From: Phycisphaerales bacterium
Lineage (GTDB): Bacteria > Planctomycetota > Phycisphaerae > SM23-33
Length of the DNA: 9,517 bases
Direction: 5' to 3'
Assembly: GCA_003171235.1 (NCBI GenBank)
Contig: PMYM01000058.1
Location: 1-9,517 of the forward strand
In this document: positions 1 through 5,822 of the stretch, in pieces
How positions within the stretch are numbered: position 1 is the first letter of the stretch
Layout of the letters: every line of letters begins with the position of its first letter
Program-made: the position numbers and the translations under genes
The notes under the pieces: model-generated
Told to the model about the DNA's origin: nothing
The model's database searches: none
The model's input: the letters and a program-made list of their open reading frames with translations, nothing else

Positions 1-84
1 GGTTATTGAGCCAGAGCACCCTAGCAAGGAGCACAACGCTACAGACTTCTGCAAACTGCGTTTAACCACTATGCCGGCAAAACT

Positions 85-114
85 TTGCCTTCACATCTTA
101 TGTAATCATATAAC
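85..114 (+). promoter_or_regulatory. Candidate sigma-70 promoter for the YceI gene
   Basis: TTGCCT (85-90) and TATAAC (109-114) are separated by 18 bases in an A+T-rich patch. Each hexamer is close to consensus. Transcription would start near 121 and give a leader of about 200 bases. This is a visual match only. Confidence 0.35.
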
Positions 115-136
115 AACTTTAAGTGAAAAGTCAAGC

Positions 137-154
137 ATAATCGGGCAAGATTAT
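137..154. promoter_or_regulatory. Inverted repeat, possible operator
   Basis: ATAATC (137-142) and GATTAT (149-154) are perfect inverted copies around a 6-base centre. The dyad sits just downstream of the candidate promoter, where a regulator could bind. No regulator family is recognised. Confidence 0.3.
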
Positions 155-327
155 ATTTATTCTTGGCAGACAGGAGGCGGCGATGCCCCCCCCGGCGGCC
201 TTGCGGGAGGGCCGGGGCTGTGCATCGGGGCTTGCACGGCGGACGAAGCAGGCGATAATCAGGGCGCACGTGGCTTTCGGGTCATGGTCAAAACAGGTGC
301 GGCAGGCACGCAAACAGGAGAACGCAC

Positions 328-999
328 ATGGTCAGGTCATTACATCTTTGTCCGGCGGCGGTTGTTGGTTTGGTTATGGCGGTGGGGGTCGTGGGATGGG
401 CCTTGGCGGCCGGCGCGGCCGATGGCTATGCCCTTGACCCGGCGCATACCTCCGCCACCTTCAGGATCGAGCACATGGGGATCAGTTGGGTATCCGGGCG
501 GTTTGACGAGGCCTCGGGCAAGTGCGAAATCGACAAGGCCGACCCCGCCAAATCCGCCTTCGAGATGACGATCAAGGCCGCCAGCGTTGACACCAACAAC
601 GCCCAGCGGGATGAGGATCTTCGCAGCCCGAACTTCTTCAATGCCAAGCAGTTTCCGGAGATGACCTTCAAGAGCACGTCGGTGAAGAAGGCCGCCGCCA
701 CCCGGCCGTCGGCCCAGGGCGCCGCCACCCAACCCGCCAAGGAGGACGCTAAGTCTCCGCCGGCTGATGCGGGCGCCGCTTACGAGGTGACTGGGGATTT
801 CACGATGCACGGCGTGACCAAGCCCCTGACGTTCATCCTGCGCGGGGGCAAGGAGGCGGAGTTGCCCAAGGGAGTGCAGCGCATCGGCTTCTTCGGGGAA
901 TTCTCGCTCAAGCGGTCCGACTACGGCATGGACAAGCTGCCCGGGGCCGTCGGCGACCAGGTCAAGATCGCGGTGAGCATTGAAGCGGTCAAACAGTAG
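328..999 (+). CDS. Exported YceI-family protein (lipocalin-like, polyprenoid-binding fold)
   Basis: A 223-residue protein. Residues 1-30 form a signal peptide or N-terminal anchor: a hydrophobic stretch from about 9 to 28, with a likely cleavage site around the AAGA at 27-30. The mature part opens with YALDPAHTSATFRIEHMG, the usual start of YceI proteins, and has the typical HGVTKP segment at 161-166 and a FSLKRSDYGM stretch near the end. YceI proteins are periplasmic beta-barrels that bind isoprenoid-like lipids; the ligand here cannot be read from sequence. Family length is about 190 residues. The excess is an Ala/Pro/Thr/Lys-rich insert at about 122-150 between two barrel strands. AGGAG at 316-320, seven bases upstream, supports the start. 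No partner gene is adjacent, so the gene is probably transcribed alone. Confidence 0.9.
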   Translation: MVRSLHLCPAAVVGLVMAVGVVGWALAAGAADGYALDPAHTSATFRIEHMGISWVSGRFDEASGKCEIDKADPAKSAFEMTIKAASVDTNNAQRDEDLRSPNFFNAKQFPEMTFKSTSVKKAAATRPSAQGAATQPAKEDAKSPPADAGAAYEVTGDFTMHGVTKPLTFILRGGKEAELPKGVQRIGFFGEFSLKRSDYGMDKLPGAVGDQVKIAVSIEAVKQ

Positions 1000-1020
1000 C
1001 TGACCTGGCGAGCGAGGTAA

Positions 1021-1052
1021 GGCACGCCGGTTCGTGAGCGAAGCGAGCGGCT
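1021..1052 (+). repeat. Dispersed 32-bp repeat, copy 1
   Basis: Twenty-nine of 32 bases match 5561-5592. The core is GAGCGAAGCGA, preceded by a GGTTCG block. This copy starts 21 bases after the YceI stop codon. The other copy starts directly after the aminotransferase stop, so both sit at 3' ends of genes. In this copy the pairing is poorer than in copy 2. It may be a REP-like or terminator-derived element. Confidence 0.6.
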
Positions 1053-1090
1053 GGGCCTGTGTGTGGCGTTAATCTCGCTCGCGCTGGCGC

Positions 1091-1140
1091 GGCGAGCCGG
1101 TAGGGCAGGCTGATTGCTCTAATTATCGGACAGGCTCGCC
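1091..1140. repeat. Perfect 8-bp inverted repeat
   Basis: GGCGAGCC (1091-1098) and GGCTCGCC (1133-1140) are perfect inverted copies around a 34-base centre that contains an A+T-rich patch. It may be part of the same repeat cluster as the 1021 element. Function is unknown. Confidence 0.45.
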
Positions 1141-1385
1141 GGAGGCGAGGAATCTGCCTGCCAGGCCTCCACCGGAGAATCACACCCCCGGCAGGCCGGA
1201 CCGAACCTCTTGGCCGATCACGGCACTGCCTCTTTTCCGCCGGGCGTCGCTTACGGGGGGTTTGGCGTCCTTCGAACTTGCATACGCCGGCAAAGGGATT
1301 GCGCGAACGACCCAGTAGGCGCGCGCTCGACCCGACTCACCGCCACGGCATCACTTTTAGTTATTTGGGGGGAGGGCAAAAGCAA

Positions 1386-1413
1386 TTGACAGATTGAACA
1401 AAGGTGTTATCAT
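1386..1413 (+). promoter_or_regulatory. Sigma-70-type promoter for the HAF/PEP-CTERM gene
   Basis: TTGACA (1386-1391), a perfect -35 hexamer, is followed after 16 bases by TATCAT (1408-1413), which matches the -10 consensus at five of six positions. Transcription would start near 1420, giving a leader of about 130 bases before the ATG at 1552. This is the best promoter in the window by eye. Confidence 0.6.
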
Positions 1414-1505
1414 CAAGGCGCCTCAGGGAGACTTCCCGAAACTACCGTGGCGGACGATTCTGCCAAACTTCTGGGGTGTTCTGCAAGAGGGTAGCACAAC
1501 CAGTC

Positions 1506-1532
1506 GAACGGCCATTACGGGTCGGCCGGTTC
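1506..1532 (+). promoter_or_regulatory. Hairpin next to the ribosome-binding site
   Basis: In the leader of the 1552 gene, GAAC plus GGCC (1506-1513) pairs with GGCC plus GTTC (1524-1532), with one bulged G and a 10-base loop. It ends five bases before the AAAGGAGG at 1538-1545. It could affect translation, but nothing shows that it switches. Confidence 0.3.
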
Positions 1533-1551
1533 AATCTAAAGGAGGGCGCTG

Positions 1552-3693
1552 ATGAAGGCACTGAATCGTACCGCGCTAATCGCGGCAATGGCGGGTCTGT
1601 TTGCGGCAAGCTTCACGTCTAGCGCCGCCTGGGCCGCGACAACGTATACGGTCACCGACCTGGGCACCTTGGGTGGAACTTGGAGCCAGGCCAACGGCAT
1701 CAACGCCAGCGGGCAGGTGGTCGGTCAGGCGGCGGGCACTCCCGGCGACGGGTACCACGCCTTCCTCTATTCGGGTTCGACGATGACCGACCTGGGCACC
1801 TTTGGTAGCAGTTGGAGCGAAGCCACCGGTATCAACGACAGCGGGCAGGTGGTCGGCGTGGGTGTTTTTGCTGGCAATGTCCTCCTCTCGGGTTCGACGA
1901 TGACCGGCTGGGGCACGTGCATCAACGCCAGTGGGCAGGTGGCCGGTAATGCGTACCCTCCCGGCAACGTCTCCTGCCACGCCTTCCTCTATTCGGGTTC
2001 GACGATGACCGACCTGGGCACCTTGGGTGGAACTGACAGCTATGCCACGGGCATCAACGCCAGCGGGCAGGTGGTCGGTTATGCGTACACTCCCGGGAAT
2101 GTCTCCCGCCATGCCTTCCTCTATTCGGGTTCGACGATGACCGGCCTGGGCACCTTGGGTGGAACTTGTAGCTGGGCCTACGGCATCAACGCCAGCGGCC
2201 AGGTGGTCGGTGGTGCGAATACTCCCGGCGACGCCTCCTGGCACGCCTTCCTCTATTCGGGTTCGACGATGACCGACCTGGGCACCTTGGGTGGAACTGA
2301 CAGCTATGCCACGGGCATCAACGCCAGTGGCCAGGTGGTCGGTGATGCGTTCACTCCCGGCGACGCCCCCTCCTACCACCCCTTCGTCTACTACGATGGC
2401 ACAATGAAGGACCTCAATTCCCTGCTTACACCCGCCTCCACTGGGTATACTGTTTCCAGCGCAAACGCCATCAACAATAGGGGCCAAATAGCTGCCACTG
2501 CTATCACCCCTACCGGGCAATCCCATGCGGTGCTTCTGACGCCCGTCTTTACCCCCTTTAGCCAGAACGACCCCAGTTGGAAAGACCTCTCCTACGCAGG
2601 CGGGACGTACAAGATTGGCGGGCTTGGCGGCAAGGGTTGCGCGCTTACTTCTTTGACGATGGCATTAACCGGCGCTGGCATTGCCGAGGATCCCGCGATG
2701 CTCAATTCGCTCATGCTGGCGAACGGGGGGTACAACAAGGGAGGGAACGTCGATTGGGGGACCGCAGTCAAAACCGCTGCAAAGGCGGCGTCAGCTCCCG
2801 ATGTCACTTTTCATGGGAAGCGAAGTTCATCCACTACAGTTCTTGATAACCTGTTGGATCAGGGGCATCCGGTCATTGTCGGGGTGCATCCCAGCATAGA
2901 CAGTCAGGGACAAACAGTTTGGGGCCACTTCGTCGTCGTTACCGGCAAGCAGCCGGACGGCAACTACACAATCGCCGATCCCGGTTATTCTGGGCGAACC
3001 ACGTTGGCTTCTTACAACAACGTGTTTGAAACTCGCGGCTATGTGGCCGACCCACCTAACGTAAGCGAAATAGACATGTCGGTTGTCGCGCCAGGCAGCG
3101 GCGTGAACCTTTTGCTGACGGATTCGCACGGTAATAAGACAGGCATCGACGGCACGGGCGGGCGTTTTGAACTGATTCCCGGCTCGGCCCATTTCATTGA
3201 CGCAATCGTGGGCGTGGACTCCGATCAACCGGCGACAGATGTGTCCCAGTACATTCAGGTCGAGCACCCAGAATTGGGTGACTATGGCATTGAAATCAGG
3301 GGGATTGATGCGGGCTCAGCGTCATACAGTCTAATGGAAACCGCTTTTGCACCCGATGGCAGCCAGCTTTGGAGTAAGGAGATTTCCGGCGTCGTCGCCG
3401 CAGGCTCGGTTGACCAATACTCGATTACCTACGCTACCCCCGAGCCCGCCACGCTGGCCGGCGATGCCAACGGTGACGGCACGGTCAGCTTCTCCGATTA
3501 CCAGACACTGGAAGCCAACTTCGGCACTGGAACCACCTGGGCACAAGGTGACTTCAACGGCGACGGCGCTGTGACCTTCGCGGACTACCAGATTTTGGAG
3601 GCTAACTTCGGTAAGTCCAGCGTCCCCGAGCCCGCCACTCTGTCCCTGCTGGTCCTGGGCGGGTTTGCGTTGATCCGCCGCAGACGAGAGTAG
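1552..3693 (+). CDS. Secreted HAF-repeat protein with C39-like peptidase, dockerin and PEP-CTERM sorting signal
   Basis: 713 residues. Order: signal peptide 1-28 (cleavage after AWA); HAF repeats about 30-330 (units read like HAFLYSGSTMTDLGTLGGT followed by GINASGQVVG); a C39-like peptidase domain about 334-490; a beta-rich domain resembling the PPC (pre-peptidase C-terminal) fold about 500-627; two dockerin-type calcium loops (GDANGDG at 637-643 and GDFNGDG at 666-672, each ending in LEANFG); and a PEP-CTERM tail at 691-713 (VPEPATL, a hydrophobic helix, RRRRE). In the peptidase domain Q338 with DPSW, C363 in KGCALTS, H459 in WGHF and D476 in ADP fit the Gln/Cys/His/Asp set of C39-type papain-like enzymes. 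PEP-CTERM tails are processed by exosortase, so the product is probably exported and surface-sorted; no exosortase gene lies here. AAAGGAGG six bases before the ATG fixes the start. Substrate is unknown. Confidence 0.9.
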   Translation: MKALNRTALIAAMAGLFAASFTSSAAWAATTYTVTDLGTLGGTWSQANGINASGQVVGQAAGTPGDGYHAFLYSGSTMTDLGTFGSSWSEATGINDSGQVVGVGVFAGNVLLSGSTMTGWGTCINASGQVAGNAYPPGNVSCHAFLYSGSTMTDLGTLGGTDSYATGINASGQVVGYAYTPGNVSRHAFLYSGSTMTGLGTLGGTCSWAYGINASGQVVGGANTPGDASWHAFLYSGSTMTDLGTLGGTDSYATGINASGQVVGDAFTPGDAPSYHPFVYYDGTMKDLNSLLTPASTGYTVSSANAINNRGQIAATAITPTGQSHAVLLTPVFTPFSQNDPSWKDLSYAGGTYKIGGLGGKGCALTSLTMALTGAGIAEDPAMLNSLMLANGGYNKGGNVDWGTAVKTAAKAASAPDVTFHGKRSSSTTVLDNLLDQGHPVIVGVHPSIDSQGQTVWGHFVVVTGKQPDGNYTIADPGYSGRTTLASYNNVFETRGYVADPPNVSEIDMSVVAPGSGVNLLLTDSHGNKTGIDGTGGRFELIPGSAHFIDAIVGVDSDQPATDVSQYIQVEHPELGDYGIEIRGIDAGSASYSLMETAFAPDGSQLWSKEISGVVAAGSVDQYSITYATPEPATLAGDANGDGTVSFSDYQTLEANFGTGTTWAQGDFNGDGAVTFADYQILEANFGKSSVPEPATLSLLVLGGFALIRRRRE
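1642..2440 (+). repeat. Intragenic HAF repeat array
   Basis: About six copies of a 44-codon (132-bp) unit. CAC codons that begin the HAF motif fall at 1978, 2110 and 2242, exactly 132 bases apart; the next, at 2377, is 135 away. The unit after the one at 1756 is degenerate: the 1756-1978 interval is 222 bases, 42 short of two full units, and it lacks the HAFLY and LGGT parts. Bases 1978-2063 and 2242-2327 are identical over 86 bp, two units apart. HAF repeats (named for the motif) occur in extracellular proteins; their role is unclear. Confidence 0.85.
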
Positions 3694-3832
3694 CCACGCA
3701 GGGCGAGGGGCTGTTGGGGCGCTCGCGCAATCCGGGTTGTGATGTTGTTCGACCCACGTGCGTTCTGCCGATTGTTCCGGGGCCGGCGCGCCCGTGCCTA
3801 TCCGGCCGTGTCACGCGGAATCCGCAGGCCCA

Positions 3833-3851
3833 CGGCGATACGCTATCGCCG
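3833..3851. repeat. Perfect 8-bp hairpin
   Basis: CGGCGATA (3833-3840) and TATCGCCG (3844-3851) pair perfectly around a CGC loop. It lies 140 bases after the stop of the HAF/PEP-CTERM gene. It could end that transcript, but no T-run follows, so it is not called an intrinsic terminator. Confidence 0.4.
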
Positions 3852-3985
3852 GCTTAAGGAAATTACAGCACCCGTCATCAGGCATGCCCCGGCCTGGCAA
3901 GGATTATAGCCTCAAGGCGTGGATCGGCAAGGCAATTGCGCAAGCAATCTGACGGTCGCTCGCCCTGCGCGCTGGGATCACAGAA

Positions 3986-4020
3986 CATGGTCACGCGGGA
4001 GGTGAAGAAGCGTGACCATG
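3986..4020. repeat. Perfect 11-bp inverted repeat
   Basis: CATGGTCACGC (3986-3996) and GCGTGACCATG (4010-4020) are exact inverted copies around a 13-base, purine-rich centre. The structure is symmetric and equally available on both strands. It could be a protein-binding dyad or a stable hairpin. It lies over 200 bases upstream of the next start codon. Confidence 0.55.
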
Positions 4021-4030
4021 CCACTCGCCT

Positions 4031-4095
4031 CCGCACTCCCGCACTCCCGCACTTTCTCACTCTTCTTCCTGTTCGCGCTGTTCGCGTTGTTCGCG
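4031..4095. repeat. Two adjacent short tandem arrays
   Basis: Three 8-bp units, CCGCACTC twice and then CCGCACTT, fill 4031-4054. Three 9-bp units, CTGTTCGCG twice and then TTGTTCGCG, fill 4069-4095. They are separated by a 14-base C/T-rich stretch. No coding frame is credible through them. Such arrays can vary in copy number between strains. Confidence 0.65.
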
Positions 4096-4173
4096 GCTAT
4101 CTTTACTCCCAGCGGGCCAGTGGGAAAAACCTTGCAGAACGGCCAAAGAAAGGGGAAAATCACCGGTTCGGAA

Positions 4174-4230
4174 AAGGGCCCGCGACGTCGGTGGGCCCTT
4201 GGCCTATAGTGACAACGACGCGATTGTCAC
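4174..4230 (+). promoter_or_regulatory. Two-hairpin leader of the aminotransferase gene
   Basis: First hairpin: AAGGGCCC (4174-4181) pairs with GGGCCCTT (4193-4200), with a smaller CGA/TCG stem inside. Second: GTGACAA (4209-4215) pairs with TTGTCAC (4224-4230) around 8 bases and ends just before the ribosome-binding site. A TATAGT at 4205-4210 resembles a -10 hexamer, but no matching -35 is seen. The second dyad could be an operator or an RNA hairpin that limits translation. Confidence 0.4.
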
Positions 4231-4249
4231 CGCAGCAGAAAGGAACGTC

Positions 4250-5560
4250 ATGAAAAACGTGGATCCGACCCGACTGGCCATCGACGGCGGCACGCCTGTT
4301 CGCACCAAGCCCCTGCCCTGGGAACTGCCCGGGGCGCACTGGATGGGCAAGGAGGAACTGGGCCTGGTCAGCCGCGTGGTCAAGGCCAAGAGCCCCTTCC
4401 GCTTTTACGGCCCCGACCTCCAGCACATGGTGGACACGCTGGAGAAGGAATTCGCCCGCAAGCTGGGGCGCAAGTACGCCCTGGCCGTCAGTTGCGCCAC
4501 GGCCGGGCTGCACGTGGCGCTGGGCGCGATGGGCATCGGCCCGGGCGACGAAGTGCTGCTGCCGGGCTTTCTGTGGGTAAGCTGCATCAGCGCCGTGGTC
4601 CGCCTGGGGGCCATTCCGCGCATGGTGGACATCGACGAGACCTTCTGCATGGACCCCCAAGACCTGGAGCGCAAGATCACCCCGCGCTCGCGGGCGGTGC
4701 TGCTGGTGCACATGAGCGGGGCGCCCGGGGCGGTGGACCGCATCGCCGAGATCTGCCGCCAGCGCGGGCTGAAGCTGGTGGAAGACTGCGCCCAGAGCGC
4801 CGGGGCCAAGTTCAAGGGCAAGTACACCGGCAGCTTCGGCGACGTGGGCGTCTTCAGCTTCCAGCTCAACAAGAACATGTCCAGCGGCGAGGGCGGCATG
4901 ATCGTCACCGACGACGAGCGCCTCTTTAAGCGGTGCTTCGCCCTGCACGATTTGGGCTACGCCCGCAACGAGCAGGGCCGGCTGGACTTCAGCGACCCCA
5001 ACTACCAGCTTTGGGGCGTGGGGGCGCGCATGGGCGAGTTGGCCGGGGCGGTGGCCCTGGGCCAGTTCCGCAAGCTGGACAGGATCGTCGGCTCCATGCG
5101 CAAGAGCAAGTGGGCCATCCGCAGGCAACTGGCCAAGGTGCCGGGCCTGAAGTTCCGCAACATCCTGGACCCCAAGGGCGACAGCAGCCCGTTCCTGATC
5201 ATGCTCTTCGACGAGCCGGACCTTGCCCGCCGCTTCACCAAGGCGGTGCAGGCCGAGGGTATCGTGGGCGTGCCGGGCTCGGCCGTCTGCCTGCACACCG
5301 AGCAGTTCGGGCTGCACTGGTATTACAACAACGTCAGCCTGGTCAACCGCGCCAGCATCAGCCGCGACGGCTGGCCCTGGACGCACCCGGCCAACGCCTT
5401 CGCCCTCGACTACAACTACAACCGCGGCGCCCTGCCCAAATGCGACGAGCTGTCGGAGCGCGGCTGCCTGCTCTCCATCGCTTCCAAGCTGACGGCCAAG
5501 GACGTTGCGGACATCGTCGCCGCCGTCAAGAAGGTGGCGGCCAAGCTGCTGCCGGCGTAG
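4250..5560 (+). CDS. PLP-dependent aminotransferase, DegT/DnrJ/EryC1/StrS family
   Basis: 436 residues. These fold-type I enzymes usually transfer an amino group to a keto- or sugar-like substrate in sugar-nucleotide, cell-surface glycan or antibiotic pathways. The start resembles family members (LAIDGGTPVRTKPLPWE). SCATAGLHVAL at 81-91 is the cofactor phosphate loop. D179 in VEDCAQSAGA should contact the pyridine nitrogen. K208 in FQLNKNMSSGEGG is the expected Schiff-base lysine, with the typical S-x-GEGG following. Length and order are normal, so the gene looks intact. The ATG at 4250 is chosen because AAAGGAA (4239-4245) sits four bases upstream; an in-frame ATG at 4199 falls in the first leader hairpin. 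No sugar-nucleotide or glycosyltransferase gene is adjacent, so the substrate cannot be inferred. Standalone homologues in planctomycetes are often annotated only to family level. Confidence 0.92.
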   Translation: MKNVDPTRLAIDGGTPVRTKPLPWELPGAHWMGKEELGLVSRVVKAKSPFRFYGPDLQHMVDTLEKEFARKLGRKYALAVSCATAGLHVALGAMGIGPGDEVLLPGFLWVSCISAVVRLGAIPRMVDIDETFCMDPQDLERKITPRSRAVLLVHMSGAPGAVDRIAEICRQRGLKLVEDCAQSAGAKFKGKYTGSFGDVGVFSFQLNKNMSSGEGGMIVTDDERLFKRCFALHDLGYARNEQGRLDFSDPNYQLWGVGARMGELAGAVALGQFRKLDRIVGSMRKSKWAIRRQLAKVPGLKFRNILDPKGDSSPFLIMLFDEPDLARRFTKAVQAEGIVGVPGSAVCLHTEQFGLHWYYNNVSLVNRASISRDGWPWTHPANAFALDYNYNRGALPKCDELSERGCLLSIASKLTAKDVADIVAAVKKVAAKLLPA

Positions 5561-5600
5561 GGCACGCGGGTTCGCGAGCGAAGCGAACGGCTCCGCGTGC
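5561..5600 (+). terminator. Nested hairpin after the aminotransferase; dispersed repeat copy 2
   Basis: It begins with the base after the TAG stop. GCACGCGG (5562-5569) pairs with CCGCGTGC (5593-5600). Directly inside, GTTCGC (5570-5575) pairs with GCGAAC (5583-5588), leaving a 7-base loop and a GGCT bulge on one side. This 14-bp stem at the 3' end would be a strong transcript end or 3'-protective structure. No T-run follows, so Rho-independent termination is unproven. The first 32 bases match 1021-1052 at 29 positions. Confidence 0.5.
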
Positions 5601-5625
5601 GCGATGCCTACGGCGCCAAGACTCC

Positions 5626-5724
5626 ACGCAGAGGCGCAGAGGCCACAGAGAAGAACAAAAGGACTTAAAACCACAGGTACCACAAAGATCACAAAGGAGT
5701 TCTTTCAAGAGTCTTCTTTGTGGT
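5626..5724. repeat. Short tandem CGCAGAGG / CACAAAG repeats ending in an inverted repeat
   Basis: Related 8-9 bp units lie at 5626-5650 (ACGCAGAGG, CGCAGAGG, CCACAGAG). A second set of three 9-bp units fills 5670-5696 (ACCACAGGT, ACCACAAAG, ATCACAAAG). ACCACAAAGA at 5679-5688 is then mirrored exactly by TCTTTGTGGT at 5715-5724. I recall similar CGCAGAGG-type spacer repeats from many bacterial genomes; their function is unknown. The remaining spacer, 5725-5810, shows nothing else. Confidence 0.55.
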
Positions 5725-5822
5725 TTGATTTGTTGATTCTTGGTGGCACCATCACACCCGCAACGGCAAGGTCGAGCAAGACCCCCCGCCCGGGCGACAT
5801 CTCTTGAACAAAGGAGCCCCAG

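Larger units (their letters stand above)
1..327. other. Upstream spacer and leader of the YceI gene
   Basis: No convincing gene is seen here. Bases 60-160 are clearly more A+T-rich than the rest of the window and hold the candidate promoter and operator listed separately. Bases 170-240 are G+C-rich and can fold: CCCCGGC at 190-196 pairs with GCCGGGG at 211-217, and GTGCA at 220-224 pairs with TGCAC at 233-237. The YceI ribosome-binding site AGGAG lies at 316-320, seven bases before its ATG. A second strong Shine-Dalgarno-like AGGAGG at 172-177 precedes an ATG at 183, but the reading frame it opens does not look like a real protein. Confidence 0.6.
1000..1385. other. Repeat-rich spacer without a gene
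   Basis: No credible coding frame is seen on either strand. The first 140 bases are dense in short inverted repeats, including CGAGCGAG (1009-1016) against CTCGCTCG (1074-1081), and in the two elements listed separately. Bases 1150-1380 show no recognisable structure beyond G+C-rich text, then a G-run at about 1366-1372 just ahead of the next promoter. Confidence 0.6.
3694..4249. other. Spacer with hairpins and tandem repeats; no gene
   Basis: No coding frame here has protein-like composition, and no tRNA is visible. The stretch holds GGCCGG (3781-3786) against CCGGCC (3802-3807), a perfect hairpin at 3833-3851, an 11-bp inverted repeat at 3986-4020, two short tandem arrays at 4031-4095, and the aminotransferase leader at 4174-4245. 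The sequence between 3852 and 3985 shows nothing recognisable. Confidence 0.6.

Noticed and set aside
183..437. 84-codon plus-strand frame with a strong Shine-Dalgarno site (AGGAGG at 172-177)
   Set aside because: Its product is low-complexity Arg/Gly text without motifs and runs over 100 bases into the YceI gene in another frame. Kept only as a possible leader-peptide question.
1258..1285. Possible sigma-54 promoter (TTGGC ... TTGCAT) upstream of the PEP-CTERM gene
   Set aside because: The GG and GC elements are about four bases too far apart for sigma-54, and a good sigma-70-type promoter lies closer at 1386-1413.
1576..2526. 316-codon minus-strand frame opposite the HAF repeats
   Set aside because: It mirrors the repeat array of the plus-strand gene, has no start context, and the sense frame has a signal peptide and domains.
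3694..4249. A tRNA or insertion-sequence remnant in the long spacer
   Set aside because: No T-loop/acceptor pattern, no transposase-like frame and no terminal inverted repeats with target duplications were seen.
1021..5650. CRISPR array suggested by repeated short motifs
   Set aside because: The repeats are either contiguous tandem units or two distant copies. There is no regular repeat-spacer pattern and no cas gene.
4160..5692. 510-codon minus-strand frame opposite the aminotransferase
   Set aside because: A typical antisense shadow in G+C-rich DNA; the sense strand encodes an intact enzyme with all its motifs.
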